Shown one piece after another: positions 45,130 through 54,088 of a stretch of 64,000 bases of DNA. The notes under the pieces are model-generated. The model was not told where the DNA came from. It did not search any database and saw nothing but the letters and a program-made list of their open reading frames with translations. Numbering within the stretch: the first letter of the stretch is position 1; the number at the start of each line of letters is the position of its first letter. This stretch comes from Bremerella sp. P1 (GTDB lineage: Bacteria; Planctomycetota; Planctomycetia; Pirellulales; Pirellulaceae), in the NCBI RefSeq assembly GCF_028748185.1, contig NZ_CP118164.1:2666001-2730000 (forward strand). Direction: 5' to 3'. The position numbers and the translations under genes are program-made.

Positions 45130-46170
45130 ATGGCCTGGTCAATCCGTCCTCTTATGCAGCTGGTTATTGCTCGGGCGAAAGAATTCTTCCGCGAACCAGA
45201 AGCCATTTTCTGGGTGTATGGTTTCCCGATTCTGATGACGGTGGCCTTGGGTGTCGCCTTCCGCGAACAGCCTGAGCAGACGTTCCGCGTAGAAGTCATC
45301 GGTCCGCAGGCGGAGGTCGTTCGCACGGCGCTCAAGGAGGATTCGCGTTTTCGTTTAGGGGACAGCGGCGAAGTCGCTGCGAAAGAACGGCTGCGCACCG
45401 GGCGAACCGATTTGGTGGTCACGGCCAGCGGTTCGAAGCAGTTCGACTACTTGTTTGTACCCACGCGTCCGGAAAGCCAACTGGCGCGAAACGAAGTCGA
45501 CCTGATCCTGCAAATGGCCTCCGGTCGAGTCGACGCGGCACAGGTAACTTCGACCAAGCTCGATATGCCTGGCGGTCGGTACATTGATTTCCTGGTGCCT
45601 GGGCTTTTGGGCATGGGGCTGATGGGCGGCGGTCTGTTTGGCGTTGGCTTTGTGGTGGTCGATATGCGCATGCGGAAACTGCTCAAGCGGTTCCTGGCCA
45701 CCCCGATGCGCAAGACTGATTTCCTGGCCTCGTTGATGATTAGCCGTTTGATCTTCATGGTGCCAGAAGTGCTTATCCTGCTGGTCTTTGCCTGGCTGGT
45801 CTTTGGCGTGCAGATTGCAGGCAATCCGCTAACGGTCATCTTCTTCATTCTGCTGGGCGCGGTCAGCTTTGCCGGGCTGGGGCTTTTGATTGCCTGTCGG
45901 GCGAAGACGTTAGAGACGGTTTCCGGACTGATGAACCTGGTGATGCTGCCGATGTGGGTCCTTTCCGGCATCTTCTTTAGCCGCGAGCGCTTTCCCGACT
46001 TCCTCCAACCGGCGATTCGGCTTCTTCCGCTGACCGCTTTGAACGACGCCTTGCGGGGTGTGATGCTGGAAGGAACAGGGCTGTTTTCGTTAGCGCATGA
46101 AATAATCGTCCTGGTTCTGTGGGGCGTCGTTTCGTTCGTGGTCGCGCTCCGCTTCTTCCGGTGGCACTAG
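45130..46170 (+). CDS. ABC-2 type exporter, permease
   Basis: 346 aa. A first helix (about 24-42, FWVYGFPILMTVALGVAF) is followed by an extracytoplasmic region of about 115 residues, then five helices packed between residues 155 and 345, with GLLGMGLMGGGLFGVGFVVVDM and the conserved PMWVLSGIFFSRERFP at about 279-294. This is the ABC-2 membrane fold. The first ATG is two bases after the ATPase stop, so the two are strictly coupled. A later segment ends DALRGVMLEGTG, typical of the family. Confidence 0.95.
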   Translation: MAWSIRPLMQLVIARAKEFFREPEAIFWVYGFPILMTVALGVAFREQPEQTFRVEVIGPQAEVVRTALKEDSRFRLGDSGEVAAKERLRTGRTDLVVTASGSKQFDYLFVPTRPESQLARNEVDLILQMASGRVDAAQVTSTKLDMPGGRYIDFLVPGLLGMGLMGGGLFGVGFVVVDMRMRKLLKRFLATPMRKTDFLASLMISRLIFMVPEVLILLVFAWLVFGVQIAGNPLTVIFFILLGAVSFAGLGLLIACRAKTLETVSGLMNLVMLPMWVLSGIFFSRERFPDFLQPAIRLLPLTALNDALRGVMLEGTGLFSLAHEIIVLVLWGVVSFVVALRFFRWH

Positions 46171-46599
46171 CCGGTTTGCCCCGGCAAATCAGCAGCAAAC
46201 GTTACGCGACAGTGAATTTTTGACTGTTTCGAACAAACGGGGGCAAACGGTAGGTTTTCCCATTGACTCCACTTCTCGGGGGTCGATACATTCAAACTTG
46301 AATCTAAGCATGGCTGTCAGTCTGCCTGCAATGATCGACCTGTTAGATGTGTTTTCTGAGAGACGTAATGGCGGATAGGGCCTTCTTGCCCTAGTTCGTC
46401 CGTTTGTTCGGATGCCGGATGGCATCGCTCGAGCCACCTACTAGTTGACGATTTTGGCGACAGAAGACGCGGTGGACGACAAGCCACTGCATAGATGATG
46501 TGAATGGCGCACCGAGCCTAAGGGCGAGGGTGCGACGCCCGATCGAGCGAATCGGTCATTTCCGATTTTCTGTCTCTCTTGCTAGTAGGTTTTAGATCT
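46171..46599. other. Long leader upstream of the RRM gene
   Basis: 429 bp between the ABC permease stop and the GTG of the RRM gene. No open frame with a good start is found. Small inverted repeats include GATGCC / GGCATC (about 46411-46426). Cold-inducible RRM and cold-shock genes often have long structured 5' leaders, so part of this may be transcribed leader; the transcription start is not identifiable. Confidence 0.5.
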
Positions 46600-46938
46600 G
46601 TGAAGAAGAAATTGTACGTAGGGAATCTCCCTTACAGCTACACCGGTACCGACTTGGAAAACCTTTTCGGTGAGTACGGTCCTGTTGCTTACGTCAGCGT
46701 CATTTCCGATCGTGAAACGGGCCGTTCGCGCGGTTTCGGTTTCGTCGAAATGGACAACGACCAAGACGCTACGGCTGCCATCGACGCCCTGAACGGTTTC
46801 GATTGCGATGGTCGTAAGCTGGTTGTTAACGAAGCTCGCGAACGCGAAGGTCGTCCAGGCGGCGGCGGTGGCGGCGGTCATCGTGGCGGCGGCGGTGGTC
46901 GCGGCGGCGATCGCGGTGGATACCGTGGCGGTCGCTAA
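46600..46938 (+). CDS. Small RNA-binding protein with RRM and Gly/Arg tail
   Basis: 112 aa from GTG 46600 (VKKKLYVGNLPY). RNP2 is LYVGNL (about 5-10) and RNP1 is RGFGFVEM (about 43-50). After the RRM (residues 3-80) comes a tail of Gly-rich RGG-like repeats (GGGGGGHRGG, then GGDRGGYRGG). This is the bacterial RRM type seen in cyanobacteria and planctomycetes, in the former induced by cold, with single-stranded RNA binding. TTG 46579 would add seven residues. A terminator follows. A role in cold response here is inference from the family. Confidence 0.93.
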   Translation: MKKKLYVGNLPYSYTGTDLENLFGEYGPVAYVSVISDRETGRSRGFGFVEMDNDQDATAAIDALNGFDCDGRKLVVNEAREREGRPGGGGGGGHRGGGGGRGGDRGGYRGGR

Positions 46939-46970
46939 GCTTTAATAGCTGATCAGACCAAATCAATGAA

Positions 46971-47006
46971 GCGGTCCGAGAGACTTTCTCTCGGGCCGCT
47001 TTTTTT
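46971..47006 (+). terminator. Intrinsic terminator of the RRM gene
   Basis: 13-bp stem (GCGGTCCGAGAGA / TCTCTCGGGCCGC, 46971-46983 and 46987-46999, one G-T pair) with a 3-base loop and seven T at 47000-47006. It overlaps the stop region of the convergent gene ending at 47005. Confidence 0.92.
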
Positions 47007-48201
47007 ATGGCGCAGTGGGTAACTTGAGTGGCACGTCGATTCGTGGGTCAGTCCAAAGAATCGGTTCTTCTTGATTGTAATTACTATTGACGATGAACTT
47101 CACGTGAGAGTAATCACCGCGCAACGACTCGAGTTCATCGCCGGATACCAAAGTATTAGACAACCAGATGGTCCGGATGGCTGAAAGTTCGGCGATCTGG
47201 CGAATGTGCCTCGCCTTGTAGCCGATGCCATTTACGGAGATTGATGTTACTTTAAGTGTCTCTAGACGTACGATGTGCTCAGCATGGAACGGCTCATGGG
47301 AGTCGCTCTGCTCTTTGCGTAACATGTCCGCAATTTGAAGATCAGGAAGCCCAAGGTGCTTCAAGTTTCGACTGCGTTCAAGGATGGGAATTGCACCCAG
47401 GGGCAACCAGTGATCGATCGTGATCTCGGTGAGATATGGGCACGCCTCAAGCTGAGCGAACTCTTCTCGCCAGTTGTCACTAGGGTCAATCGTGACAGCG
47501 TCGATATGGAACATACTAGGCAGGAAGAATTCGTTTCCGACCAATTTTCTCAGCCAGACGGGACCCTGATACTCAGAATTCCCTTTCACGCCGTTCTCTT
47601 CCAAAGAAAGACGAAAGACAGTTGCTTCTAAACGCTGGACATGCGCATGGTAAGCAAAGGGTGCCAGGGAGAGTGCGAGTACGGCGGTGATCAAGAACCC
47701 GTCGAGAATACGAAAACGCCACCTGCCAGCGCCCCAGCGAATTCGCCACTCGATCACCCCGCCAACGATCCCCAGGATGAGCAAGCCGACGGCAAGATCA
47801 ACCGCCAACGCCCACCATCGAAAAATTCGCTCGTCAGCAAAGAATGGCCAAGATTCGGAGTAGATCCAGCTAATCCCTTTGTAGCTATCAGTAAAAAAAC
47901 TATGTTGCGGTTGTAACACGTCGGGAATCACACTGCGGGCCATGAAAGGAAAGGGCCAACCGTGCTCGTAGAGGTCTACCTCGAGGAAGCAGAAGTTTGG
48001 ACTAGGGGGAACTCGATCCGATGTAGTTTCCCAAAGATCCTGAAGCGAATCCTGCCAAGCCGAGGTTTCGCTCCCAGTATTCCAAACCAACTCGCCCGGC
48101 ACCATGATCAACACCAATGGTACCGCGGTCAGAATCATCGCGCACCAAGTTGCCCAGTGCAGGCGTTTTAGATGCGAAAGTCGTTGCCAAAGATACTTCA
48201 T
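47005..48201 (-). CDS. Four-helix membrane protein, unknown (second paralogue)
   Basis: 398 aa. Basic N-terminus (MKYLWQRLSHLKRLHW) and first helix (about 18-38); three more helices cluster in the middle (about 133-150 and 174-190). Outer segments carry short leucine-rich-like blocks near the end (YLTEITIDHWLPLGAI, LKHLGLPDLQIADML). It is a paralogue of the gene 9 bp upstream: both start with a KRLHWATW segment and have the SEQ GPVWLRKLVGN motif with GPIWLRKLVGN in the other. Its stop overlaps the RRM terminator. Unknown function; distinct planctomycete family. Confidence 0.75.
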   Translation of the reverse strand: MKYLWQRLSHLKRLHWATWCAMILTAVPLVLIMVPGELVWNTGSETSAWQDSLQDLWETTSDRVPPSPNFCFLEVDLYEHGWPFPFMARSVIPDVLQPQHSFFTDSYKGISWIYSESWPFFADERIFRWWALAVDLAVGLLILGIVGGVIEWRIRWGAGRWRFRILDGFLITAVLALSLAPFAYHAHVQRLEATVFRLSLEENGVKGNSEYQGPVWLRKLVGNEFFLPSMFHIDAVTIDPSDNWREEFAQLEACPYLTEITIDHWLPLGAIPILERSRNLKHLGLPDLQIADMLRKEQSDSHEPFHAEHIVRLETLKVTSISVNGIGYKARHIRQIAELSAIRTIWLSNTLVSGDELESLRGDYSHVKFIVNSNYNQEEPILWTDPRIDVPLKLPTAP

Positions 48202-48210
48202 TTGTGGAAC

Positions 48211-49434
48211 TCATCCCGGCGAAAGAAACATCCGAATGTCCGGAAGTTCGTGGAAGTCAACTTGGGGGAACTCTTCTCGCAACTCCTCGATTTGTTGTTT
48301 GGTGGCGCTGGTTGATTGGATCTGGATGTGACGCATTGTTGGAAAAGCAGCAAGCTGCGCGATGTGCTGCTTTTGGACCATTACGCCGCTAACAGTGACT
48401 TGCTTTAGTCGCAGGTCCTTCAACTTCGAGAACTCCTCAGGTTGCAACGCAAGGTCTTTGGTACCGAAGATGAAAAGCGGCGTATCGATCTCGTACATGC
48501 CGAGAGTCAGTTCTTCCAGCCGCTGGCAATCTTGCAGCGTTTCTATGGCATCGACCGGCAGCCCGTGATGTGTCGAAAGACTCTTGAGGTACGGGTACTT
48601 CTTAAGTTGGGCGAAGTTCTCTCGCCAACGGTCATCCATCTTAATGTTGACCGAGTCGACGTGATAGAACACCGGCAGGTAATACTGATTCCCCACGAGT
48701 TTCCTTAGCCAGATTGGTCCTTGATACTGCTGACCATAACTGGTCCAGCCGTCAGTTGAAGTAAACGTCGGTGCCGCGACTGGCTTCCCATCAAATGCTT
48801 CCCGGCGGCGAAGCGTATCGTGATAGATGTACGTTCCCAGGGCGATACCGATGAGAGTCATGATCGCCAGCATGTCGGCCAGGTGAAATCTCAGCAGACC
48901 GCCGTTGCACGCGATTCGCCATTGAACGAGCCCTCCTACGCCGGTCACGATGACCAGACTGACCATTAGATCCAGCAGCAGTGACCAGGGCCGCAGCAAA
49001 AGGCCATCGGCCGATAGAGGCCAGTTGTCGTAGTTGCTCCACGAAACGTCGTGATAGAGAGATCCACCCCAAGACGTAAACGAACTCTTCTTGCCAAGCC
49101 AAGGTTTACTTTGTTCTCTTTTGTGGTCGTAAACGAGGGCTCTGGCCATAAACGGGCGTGGCCAGCCGTGGGAGTACGCAGTGGCATGAAATGTAAGGTA
49201 GAAGCTCGGATGCTTTAACTCCTTCTCGGCTGCCTGTTGGCGCCGGGCGGTAGCGTCCACCCGAAGCTGGTAACACGCTTTCTCCCACTCGGTCACAGGA
49301 AGGATCCAACCCCCGGCCTGGTATTCGCCTGGGACAACGATCAACAGCAAGGCCAGCAGCGTGAACGACATGGCAACCCAGGTTGCCCAGTGCAATCGTT
49401 TGAGCTTTGCCAGATAGGTCAGCACGCGGCGCAT
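48211..49434 (-). CDS. Four-helix membrane protein, unknown (first paralogue)
   Basis: 407 aa. First helix about 18-38 after KLKRLHWATWVAM; a second group of helices lies about 155-177 and 192-212. The extracytoplasmic ends include GPIWLRKLVGN (about 245-255) and leucine-rich-like strand blocks (YLKSLSTHHGLPVDA, LEELTLGMYEIDTP, LKDLRLKQVTVSGV). It is 6 bp after a hypothetical gene and 9 bp before a paralogue, so three genes form one operon. The shared KRLHWATW and GPIWLRKLVGN motifs show the duplication. The role is unknown. Confidence 0.75.
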   Translation of the reverse strand: MRRVLTYLAKLKRLHWATWVAMSFTLLALLLIVVPGEYQAGGWILPVTEWEKACYQLRVDATARRQQAAEKELKHPSFYLTFHATAYSHGWPRPFMARALVYDHKREQSKPWLGKKSSFTSWGGSLYHDVSWSNYDNWPLSADGLLLRPWSLLLDLMVSLVIVTGVGGLVQWRIACNGGLLRFHLADMLAIMTLIGIALGTYIYHDTLRRREAFDGKPVAAPTFTSTDGWTSYGQQYQGPIWLRKLVGNQYYLPVFYHVDSVNIKMDDRWRENFAQLKKYPYLKSLSTHHGLPVDAIETLQDCQRLEELTLGMYEIDTPLFIFGTKDLALQPEEFSKLKDLRLKQVTVSGVMVQKQHIAQLAAFPTMRHIQIQSTSATKQQIEELREEFPQVDFHELPDIRMFLSPG

Positions 49435-49440
49435 GTCAAA

Positions 49441-50172
49441 TCAGGCCTCGACCGTCAAAAGCCAGGAAGCGAAGTTCTCGAACTTCTTTAGTGTGTTGCC
49501 GTTTTGATGATGGGTGTTGTTTCCCTTCGATAGCCACGCGAAGCCAGGACCGATCAGTGCATCGGGGCTACGCATGTGCAGCGCGATGCAGAGCGCGCGG
49601 AAATTCATTTCGCGGTTAGTATGCATCTTTAGGCCGGTCGACTTGTAGCGAAACTGACTGCGATCGATACGCATCCTTAGGACTGGATCGGTGCAGACGA
49701 TTTCCAGGAAGACACTCACCTCGAAGCGGGCCTTCCGCTCCGGCTTCTTGCTGTGCGATTCGCGATTACCTTCGATGACCGAGATAATCTCGACCTTCTC
49801 TTCCACCTCCTGGACGATATCCAACAGGCGGATATGCTCCCATGGGATATGCCCTTCCCATTCGATCGAGCGAAAGACGAGATGCTCGTCCCGAAATTCC
49901 ATGTCGCGGATCGGTACGCGCGGTATCGTGGGGACCCGGATTAAGTGGTCGTCATGTACAACGCGGCATGGCATCCCGGCCGTGATGAGTCCCTTGGCAA
50001 TCTCTCGGGCAGCATCGAAGTCGACGTAGTTCGCTAATATCCCGGGAGAATTATGCAGGGCCTGCACCATTTCGGCCTTGGCCAGACCGAGGTACGGCCC
50101 CATGATCTCGGCAGCTTTATCGAGATCTACGCGGCAATCGGCCTCGCGCAAAATAGCATACGTATCCGGCAT
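49441..50172 (-). CDS. Hypothetical protein heading three-gene operon
   Basis: 243 aa with no signal peptide or membrane segment. The first 90 residues resemble a small ferredoxin-like fold (DAAREIAKGLITAGMPCRVV, then DDHLIRVPTIPRV), of the kind often involved in small-molecule or protein contacts. The middle is a strand-rich region (EHIRLLDIVQEVEEKVEIIS) and the C-terminus is helical with FASWLLTVEA. It starts 145 bp from the divergent esterase gene. The two following genes are membrane-protein paralogues, so it may be a cytoplasmic partner. Start ATG 50172 with TAGGAA upstream. Confidence 0.7.
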   Translation of the reverse strand: MPDTYAILREADCRVDLDKAAEIMGPYLGLAKAEMVQALHNSPGILANYVDFDAAREIAKGLITAGMPCRVVHDDHLIRVPTIPRVPIRDMEFRDEHLVFRSIEWEGHIPWEHIRLLDIVQEVEEKVEIISVIEGNRESHSKKPERKARFEVSVFLEIVCTDPVLRMRIDRSQFRYKSTGLKMHTNREMNFRALCIALHMRSPDALIGPGFAWLSKGNNTHHQNGNTLKKFENFASWLLTVEA

Positions 50173-50316
50173 GTTCCTACCCGACAGAGAGACTCAGTGC
50201 ACTTCGTTGTACCAAGGGTCTACCAATCGAGCAAAGCTTTCTCCCGTATGTAGAAATCGATACCGATCCGGAACTAGAATAGAGGCACTGTCCCCTTCTG
50301 TTTACGAGGTTTTCTT

Positions 50317-51051
50317 ATGAAATTGTCACGCGTATTTTGTCTGTCTTTGCTCCTCCTGTTCCCACTGACGGTTGCCCTCCAGGCCGCCGAAGAAAAGCCG
50401 GCGACCCAGTCGGAAGAGTCATATGAGCTTGCTGATGGGAAGGAAATCGACTTCCTGCTGTATCTACCTAAGGAATATGAACAGCAAGCGAAGTGGCCCC
50501 TGGTCCTGTTCCTGCATGGGGCCGGCGAACGGGGAGACGACTTATCGCTCGTCAAGAAACACGGCCCACCCAAGCTGATTGAAAACGGGAAGGAGTTTCC
50601 CTTCATCGTGGTATCGCCCCAATGTCCCAAGGGCACGTGGTGGGTGACCGAAGATGTTGTGGCCCTGATGAAACACATCATGCAGATCCACAATGTCGAC
50701 AAGGAACGTGTCTACATCACCGGTCTGAGCATGGGGGGCCGTGGAACGTGGCAAGTCGCTGGTGCGATGTCAGACGAAGTCGCGGCGATCGCTCCGATCT
50801 GTGGACCATCGGATGTTGCCGTGGTCGAGAAGATCGCGCATCTGCCGATCTGGGTTTTCCATGGCGCGAAGGATTCGGTCGTGAAGATCTCACATTCCGA
50901 GGACATGGTGAAGCTGCTGAAGGAAAAGGGCAACGAGCCCAAGTTCACGATCTATCCAGAAGCCAATCACGATAGCTGGACCGAAACGTACAACAACGAA
51001 GAGCTGTACGAGTGGCTGTTGTCGCACAAGCTGCAGACAGAAAAAGAGTAG
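50317..51051 (+). CDS. Secreted alpha/beta-hydrolase, carboxylesterase-like
   Basis: 244 aa. A signal peptide (about 1-24, LLLLFPLTVALQAAEE) precedes a hydrolase core: PLVLFLHGAGERGDD (oxyanion loop, about 68-82), nucleophile Ser in GLSMGGRGTW (Ser about 145), Asp in VFHGAKDSVV (about 192) and His in EANHDSWTE (about 218). That is a full catalytic triad of the polyhydroxyalkanoate-depolymerase/feruloyl-esterase-like group. It could hydrolyse a plant or algal ester; the substrate is unknown. A terminator follows, and it is convergent with the lipid kinase. Confidence 0.9.
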   Translation: MKLSRVFCLSLLLLFPLTVALQAAEEKPATQSEESYELADGKEIDFLLYLPKEYEQQAKWPLVLFLHGAGERGDDLSLVKKHGPPKLIENGKEFPFIVVSPQCPKGTWWVTEDVVALMKHIMQIHNVDKERVYITGLSMGGRGTWQVAGAMSDEVAAIAPICGPSDVAVVEKIAHLPIWVFHGAKDSVVKISHSEDMVKLLKEKGNEPKFTIYPEANHDSWTETYNNEELYEWLLSHKLQTEKE

Positions 51052-51070
51052 TTTCTAAGAAACCAATCGA

Positions 51071-51112
51071 GCGACCGAGGTGTAAGAATTGCGCTTCGGT
51101 CGCTTCTTCTTT
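51071..51112 (+). terminator. Intrinsic terminator of the esterase gene
   Basis: 8-bp stem GCGACCGA / TCGGTCGC (51071-51078 and 51096-51103) with a 17-base loop, then a T-rich stretch TTCTTCTTTC. It lies 20 bp past the stop and also faces the convergent gene's end. Confidence 0.65.
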
Positions 51113-51117
51113 CGCAG

Positions 51118-52023
51118 TCAGGCGTTCTCACCAAACGCGGCACCAGGACCGCCCACCACCATTCGGGCACCTGGTACGATGCGGAACTTCATCGACGCGA
51201 AGGTAGCCTTCTCGCCATCCAGGCTACAAGGAACATCAGGCGAGGCTTCGAACTGCACCTCTTGAGCGTCGTAGGTAACAATCCTTCGTTCGGCGTCTTC
51301 GTTGGTCAGCACGAAATTGATGCCTGACTCGAATAGTTCAATCGTCGAAAGCGCCGGTAAGACGGTCACATGGATCTTGCCATCGTTCAGTTGGGCAGTC
51401 GGGGCGATGACAAAACCTCCGCCGGCACAACGACCGTTGGCCACGCAGAAAGCGTAGGCCTCTTCTTCAATCACCTCGCCTTGATCGAGCTTCAAACGAA
51501 TGCGAAAGACAGGCGGATCGGAAAGTACGGAGAACGCCGACATCCAGTAGGCCAGTGCTCCATATCTCTCTTTCGTTTCGGTTTGAATTTCTTCGGCGAC
51601 AACACCCCCGATACCGGCCGTGACCGCATTCATCAGAAGCTTGGGCTCGTCGATGGACGTTTCGAGAATGTCCATCGCTTTGGCCTCGCCGTTGACGGCC
51701 AGATCCCAAGCGGCTTCGACATCGCTGAGTGGAATATCCAACGAACGTGCCAGGTCGTTACCAGTTCCCGTCGGAATGATACCGAACTGAAGACCGGGTG
51801 GCGAAGAGAGAGTGCTTAGCGAGCGAGAAATCGTACCATCACCGCCGACAAGAATGACCCGATCAGGCTTTTCCGCCTTGAGCACGTCGATCAACTCCTC
51901 GTCATCTTGGAGTTGATCGATCGGGATCCAACAAAACCCATCACGCTCTGCGAGCTGTTTGACCTGTGGGCCGATCACTTGGGCTCCGCCGGATCGGCCG
52001 TTGAAGAGCGTACAGATTTTCAT
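51118..52023 (-). CDS. Diacylglycerol/lipid kinase family protein
   Basis: 301 aa from ATG 52023 (MKICTLFNGRSGG); ATG 52032 three codons earlier is also possible, with GGAGG nearby. The ATP-binding motif is VGGDGTISRSLSTL (about 60-73), and IIPTGTGNDLARSL (about 86-99) is the second signature of this kinase fold. Relatives include YegS and DgkB, which phosphorylate lipids or sphingosine-like alcohols at the membrane face. The C-terminus forms the beta-sandwich domain of the family. It lies 22 bp after the DUF1080 gene on the same strand. Confidence 0.93.
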   Translation of the reverse strand: MKICTLFNGRSGGAQVIGPQVKQLAERDGFCWIPIDQLQDDEELIDVLKAEKPDRVILVGGDGTISRSLSTLSSPPGLQFGIIPTGTGNDLARSLDIPLSDVEAAWDLAVNGEAKAMDILETSIDEPKLLMNAVTAGIGGVVAEEIQTETKERYGALAYWMSAFSVLSDPPVFRIRLKLDQGEVIEEEAYAFCVANGRCAGGGFVIAPTAQLNDGKIHVTVLPALSTIELFESGINFVLTNEDAERRIVTYDAQEVQFEASPDVPCSLDGEKATFASMKFRIVPGARMVVGGPGAAFGENA

Positions 52024-52045
52024 GCAGTCCATTGCCTCCGGGCGA

Positions 52046-52876
52046 TTACTCGTCCAGCAACATGATTTCAACTTTACGGAACTGAACCGGGTGGCTTTCC
52101 GATTGCAGCGAAATCGTTCCCCCGGAAAGCATGACGTCGCCGCCATTCTTTTCGATCAACATCTTCGTGTGATCTGGTTCCGAAATGGATCCGTTACCCG
52201 GATCGAGTTGCGACTTTTCATATTCGATAACAACGTCGCCATCCATGATGTGTTTGATCGTTCCGTTGCCGTGAACTTCGATTTCGCAAGTGACCCAGCG
52301 ATCGCCACGGTAGGTTTCCGACGAGCTGTTAATGCAGTGGGGCTTGAACAACTTGCCATCCATCACCACGTGCGTGCCTGGGGTGCACAGATTGGCGGTG
52401 GGGCGGCTGCCGGTTTCCCTTCCACCGAGAAGTTGCACTTCGATGGAAGCGGGGAAGTTTTGATCCTTGCCCATGTCCTGCGGCGATTCACCATGAATCA
52501 TCACGCCGCTATTGCGGAAGGCCCAACCTGGACCACCTTTGCATTGGTCGCCGATGAAGCGGTATTCCACTCGCAGGCGATAGTTGCTGAACGGCTTTTC
52601 GTAGAACAGGTGACCGAACGTTTCGTTGAAGCCGTCTTCATAGCCATCGGCATACGAAACGGTCAGCAGGCCGTCTTCGACGCGAAACGTGTTGCCGGGG
52701 TTTTCGCCTGCTTCGTGGTACCGGACTTTCGGAACCCAGCCGGTCAGGTCTTTCCCGTTGAAGAGCTGAATCCATTCCCCTTTGGGCTCAGTCGTTTTCT
52801 TGTCTTCCGCTTGAAGCGCGACCACACATGTCAAAGCCATCAACAACGAAAGAGACAAGGACCGGTGCATAGTCAT
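52046..52876 (-). CDS. Secreted DUF1080 (3-keto-disaccharide hydrolase) protein
   Basis: 276 aa from ATG 52876, with GAGG upstream and an N-terminal signal peptide (about 3-23, ending ALQAED). The DUF1080 core has WIQLFNGKDLTGWVPKV near 36-52, a central NSGVMIHG motif at about 143-150 and the end with GGTISLQSESHPVQFRKVEI. The fold is a jelly-roll like laminin/concanavalin. The family name suggests 3-keto-sugar hydrolysis, and many members are plain carbohydrate-binding. It acts outside the cytoplasm and is common in planctomycete polysaccharide loci. Confidence 0.9.
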   Translation of the reverse strand: MTMHRSLSLSLLMALTCVVALQAEDKKTTEPKGEWIQLFNGKDLTGWVPKVRYHEAGENPGNTFRVEDGLLTVSYADGYEDGFNETFGHLFYEKPFSNYRLRVEYRFIGDQCKGGPGWAFRNSGVMIHGESPQDMGKDQNFPASIEVQLLGGRETGSRPTANLCTPGTHVVMDGKLFKPHCINSSSETYRGDRWVTCEIEVHGNGTIKHIMDGDVVIEYEKSQLDPGNGSISEPDHTKMLIEKNGGDVMLSGGTISLQSESHPVQFRKVEIMLLDE

Positions 52877-53013
52877 GGGGGAAACCTCATTGAAAAAGTC
52901 GGACCGCAATCGAGCGGCGTGAATTTCGGTGAATGATCGACTTGGGGCGTCGAAAGAGTTCCCCCCAGTTTAATCCACGGTCAGTCGTGTCTAAAGTCGA
53001 CACTGACATTCCC

Positions 53014-53050
53014 AATGAAAAACTACCCACCAATAAAATGATGGGTAGTT
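53014..53050 (-). terminator. Intrinsic terminator of the repeat-protein gene
   Basis: 9-bp stem AACTACCCA / TGGGTAGTT (53021-53029 and 53042-53050), loop of 12 bases, followed on the minus strand by TTTTCATT. It is 27 bp after the stop at 53077. T-richness is modest. Confidence 0.6.
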
Positions 53051-53076
53051 CTAGATTTTTTATGCTGGCACTAGGA

Positions 53077-53556
53077 CTAGTAGCCAATGATCGGCATTCC
53101 GACCGTCCGCGGGACCGGAGCTGGCGTGCTGTACCAGTAGGTCTTGGGGTAATAGTTCACCGTTGTCGGGGCGGAATAGGTTGTCGCGGGAACCACCTGG
53201 GACGTTGGTGCGTAGTAGGTGGTGGTCGCCGGCGGCGCGTAATAGGCCGTGGTGACATTCGGCGTGTAATACGACGTCGTCGGAGCGTAATAGCTCGTGG
53301 TGGTCGGCGCGTAATAGGTGGTCGTCGGTGCATAATTGGTGGTGACAACCGGACGATTCACAACCGTTGTGGTTGCGGCACTTGGGACAACAACGGGTTG
53401 CAGCCCAGATCGAAGCCCGAACAGTCCGCGGCGGACAGGAATGTAGCCAACTGCCGTTGGCGGGGCTACCGTCGTGTAAACTTGCGCTTCAGCCGTTTTC
53501 ACGGCAAACAGTGGTGCCAGCGCGACGGCACCGACAATCAACAATTGCTTGAACAT
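53077..53556 (-). CDS. Secreted Tyr/Pro/Thr repeat protein
   Basis: 159 aa from ATG 53556, with AAGGGGG upstream. A signal peptide (about 1-23, ending KTAEAQ) is followed by a short globular part with PVRRGLFGLRSG, and then from about residue 67 to 130 by imperfect 8-10-residue repeats YYAPTTT, TYYAPTTTS and YYTPNVTT. The end is PAPVPRTVGMPIIGY. Such tracts are extended and are used as spacers or surface adhesion or cell-wall segments; Tyr is unusually frequent. The next divergent gene also encodes a surface-type protein. No function is assignable. Confidence 0.72.
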   Translation of the reverse strand: MFKQLLIVGAVALAPLFAVKTAEAQVYTTVAPPTAVGYIPVRRGLFGLRSGLQPVVVPSAATTTVVNRPVVTTNYAPTTTYYAPTTTSYYAPTTSYYTPNVTTAYYAPPATTTYYAPTSQVVPATTYSAPTTVNYYPKTYWYSTPAPVPRTVGMPIIGY

Positions 53557-54088
53557 GTCGATCCCCCTTGGGTATGGATAAGTTGTTTTTGTTTCGGTGG
53601 CAAAGAACAACGCATTAGGCATTGTTTCTTGGCTCAAGGTAGAGACAAGGCAAACCCGGTGCCAATCTCTCAATAGAGAAGGATTCTGCACCAGTGTAGG
53701 ACACGGTTGGTCGCATACCCGTCAGGTTGATCGTTGGAATTCAATGGTTTCGAATCCGACAATCGATTTTCCCCGATTTCTGTTCATATTGAAACAATTG
53801 TTATCAAAATGATTGCAAATCTTCTTTTGACGCTGTTAGACGTAGCTGGAAGAATCGTCATAACTTGCCGCCTGGTTTGAGCTTTGGGGGAACCCGTTCG
53901 GATTGCCTTCCATTGGCATGCCCCCTGCACTGAGTTCTTGTACGCACAGTTACGTACTAAGTCCGACGACCGGAACGCAGTGTCACAACGTAAATGGCAC
54001 TCCGCACCCCATGCCGAGTCAGGTAAGCAACATCGCTTCGACTCGTCTGCGTCCGGTTGTGGTCGAGCATAACCAAAGGAGTCCTATT
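53557..54088. other. Divergent intergenic region, two surface-protein genes
   Basis: 532 bp. AACAATTGTT (53793-53802) is a 10-bp palindrome in an AT-rich stretch (about 53783-53830) that would suit a promoter or regulator site. No gene with a good start is seen; the frame from 53903 that joins the large plus-strand gene has no ribosome-binding site. Confidence 0.5.

Noticed and set aside
53741-53760. GGTTTCGAATCC, like a tRNA T-loop
   Set aside because: No acceptor stem or anticodon arm is found upstream, so it is not a tRNA.
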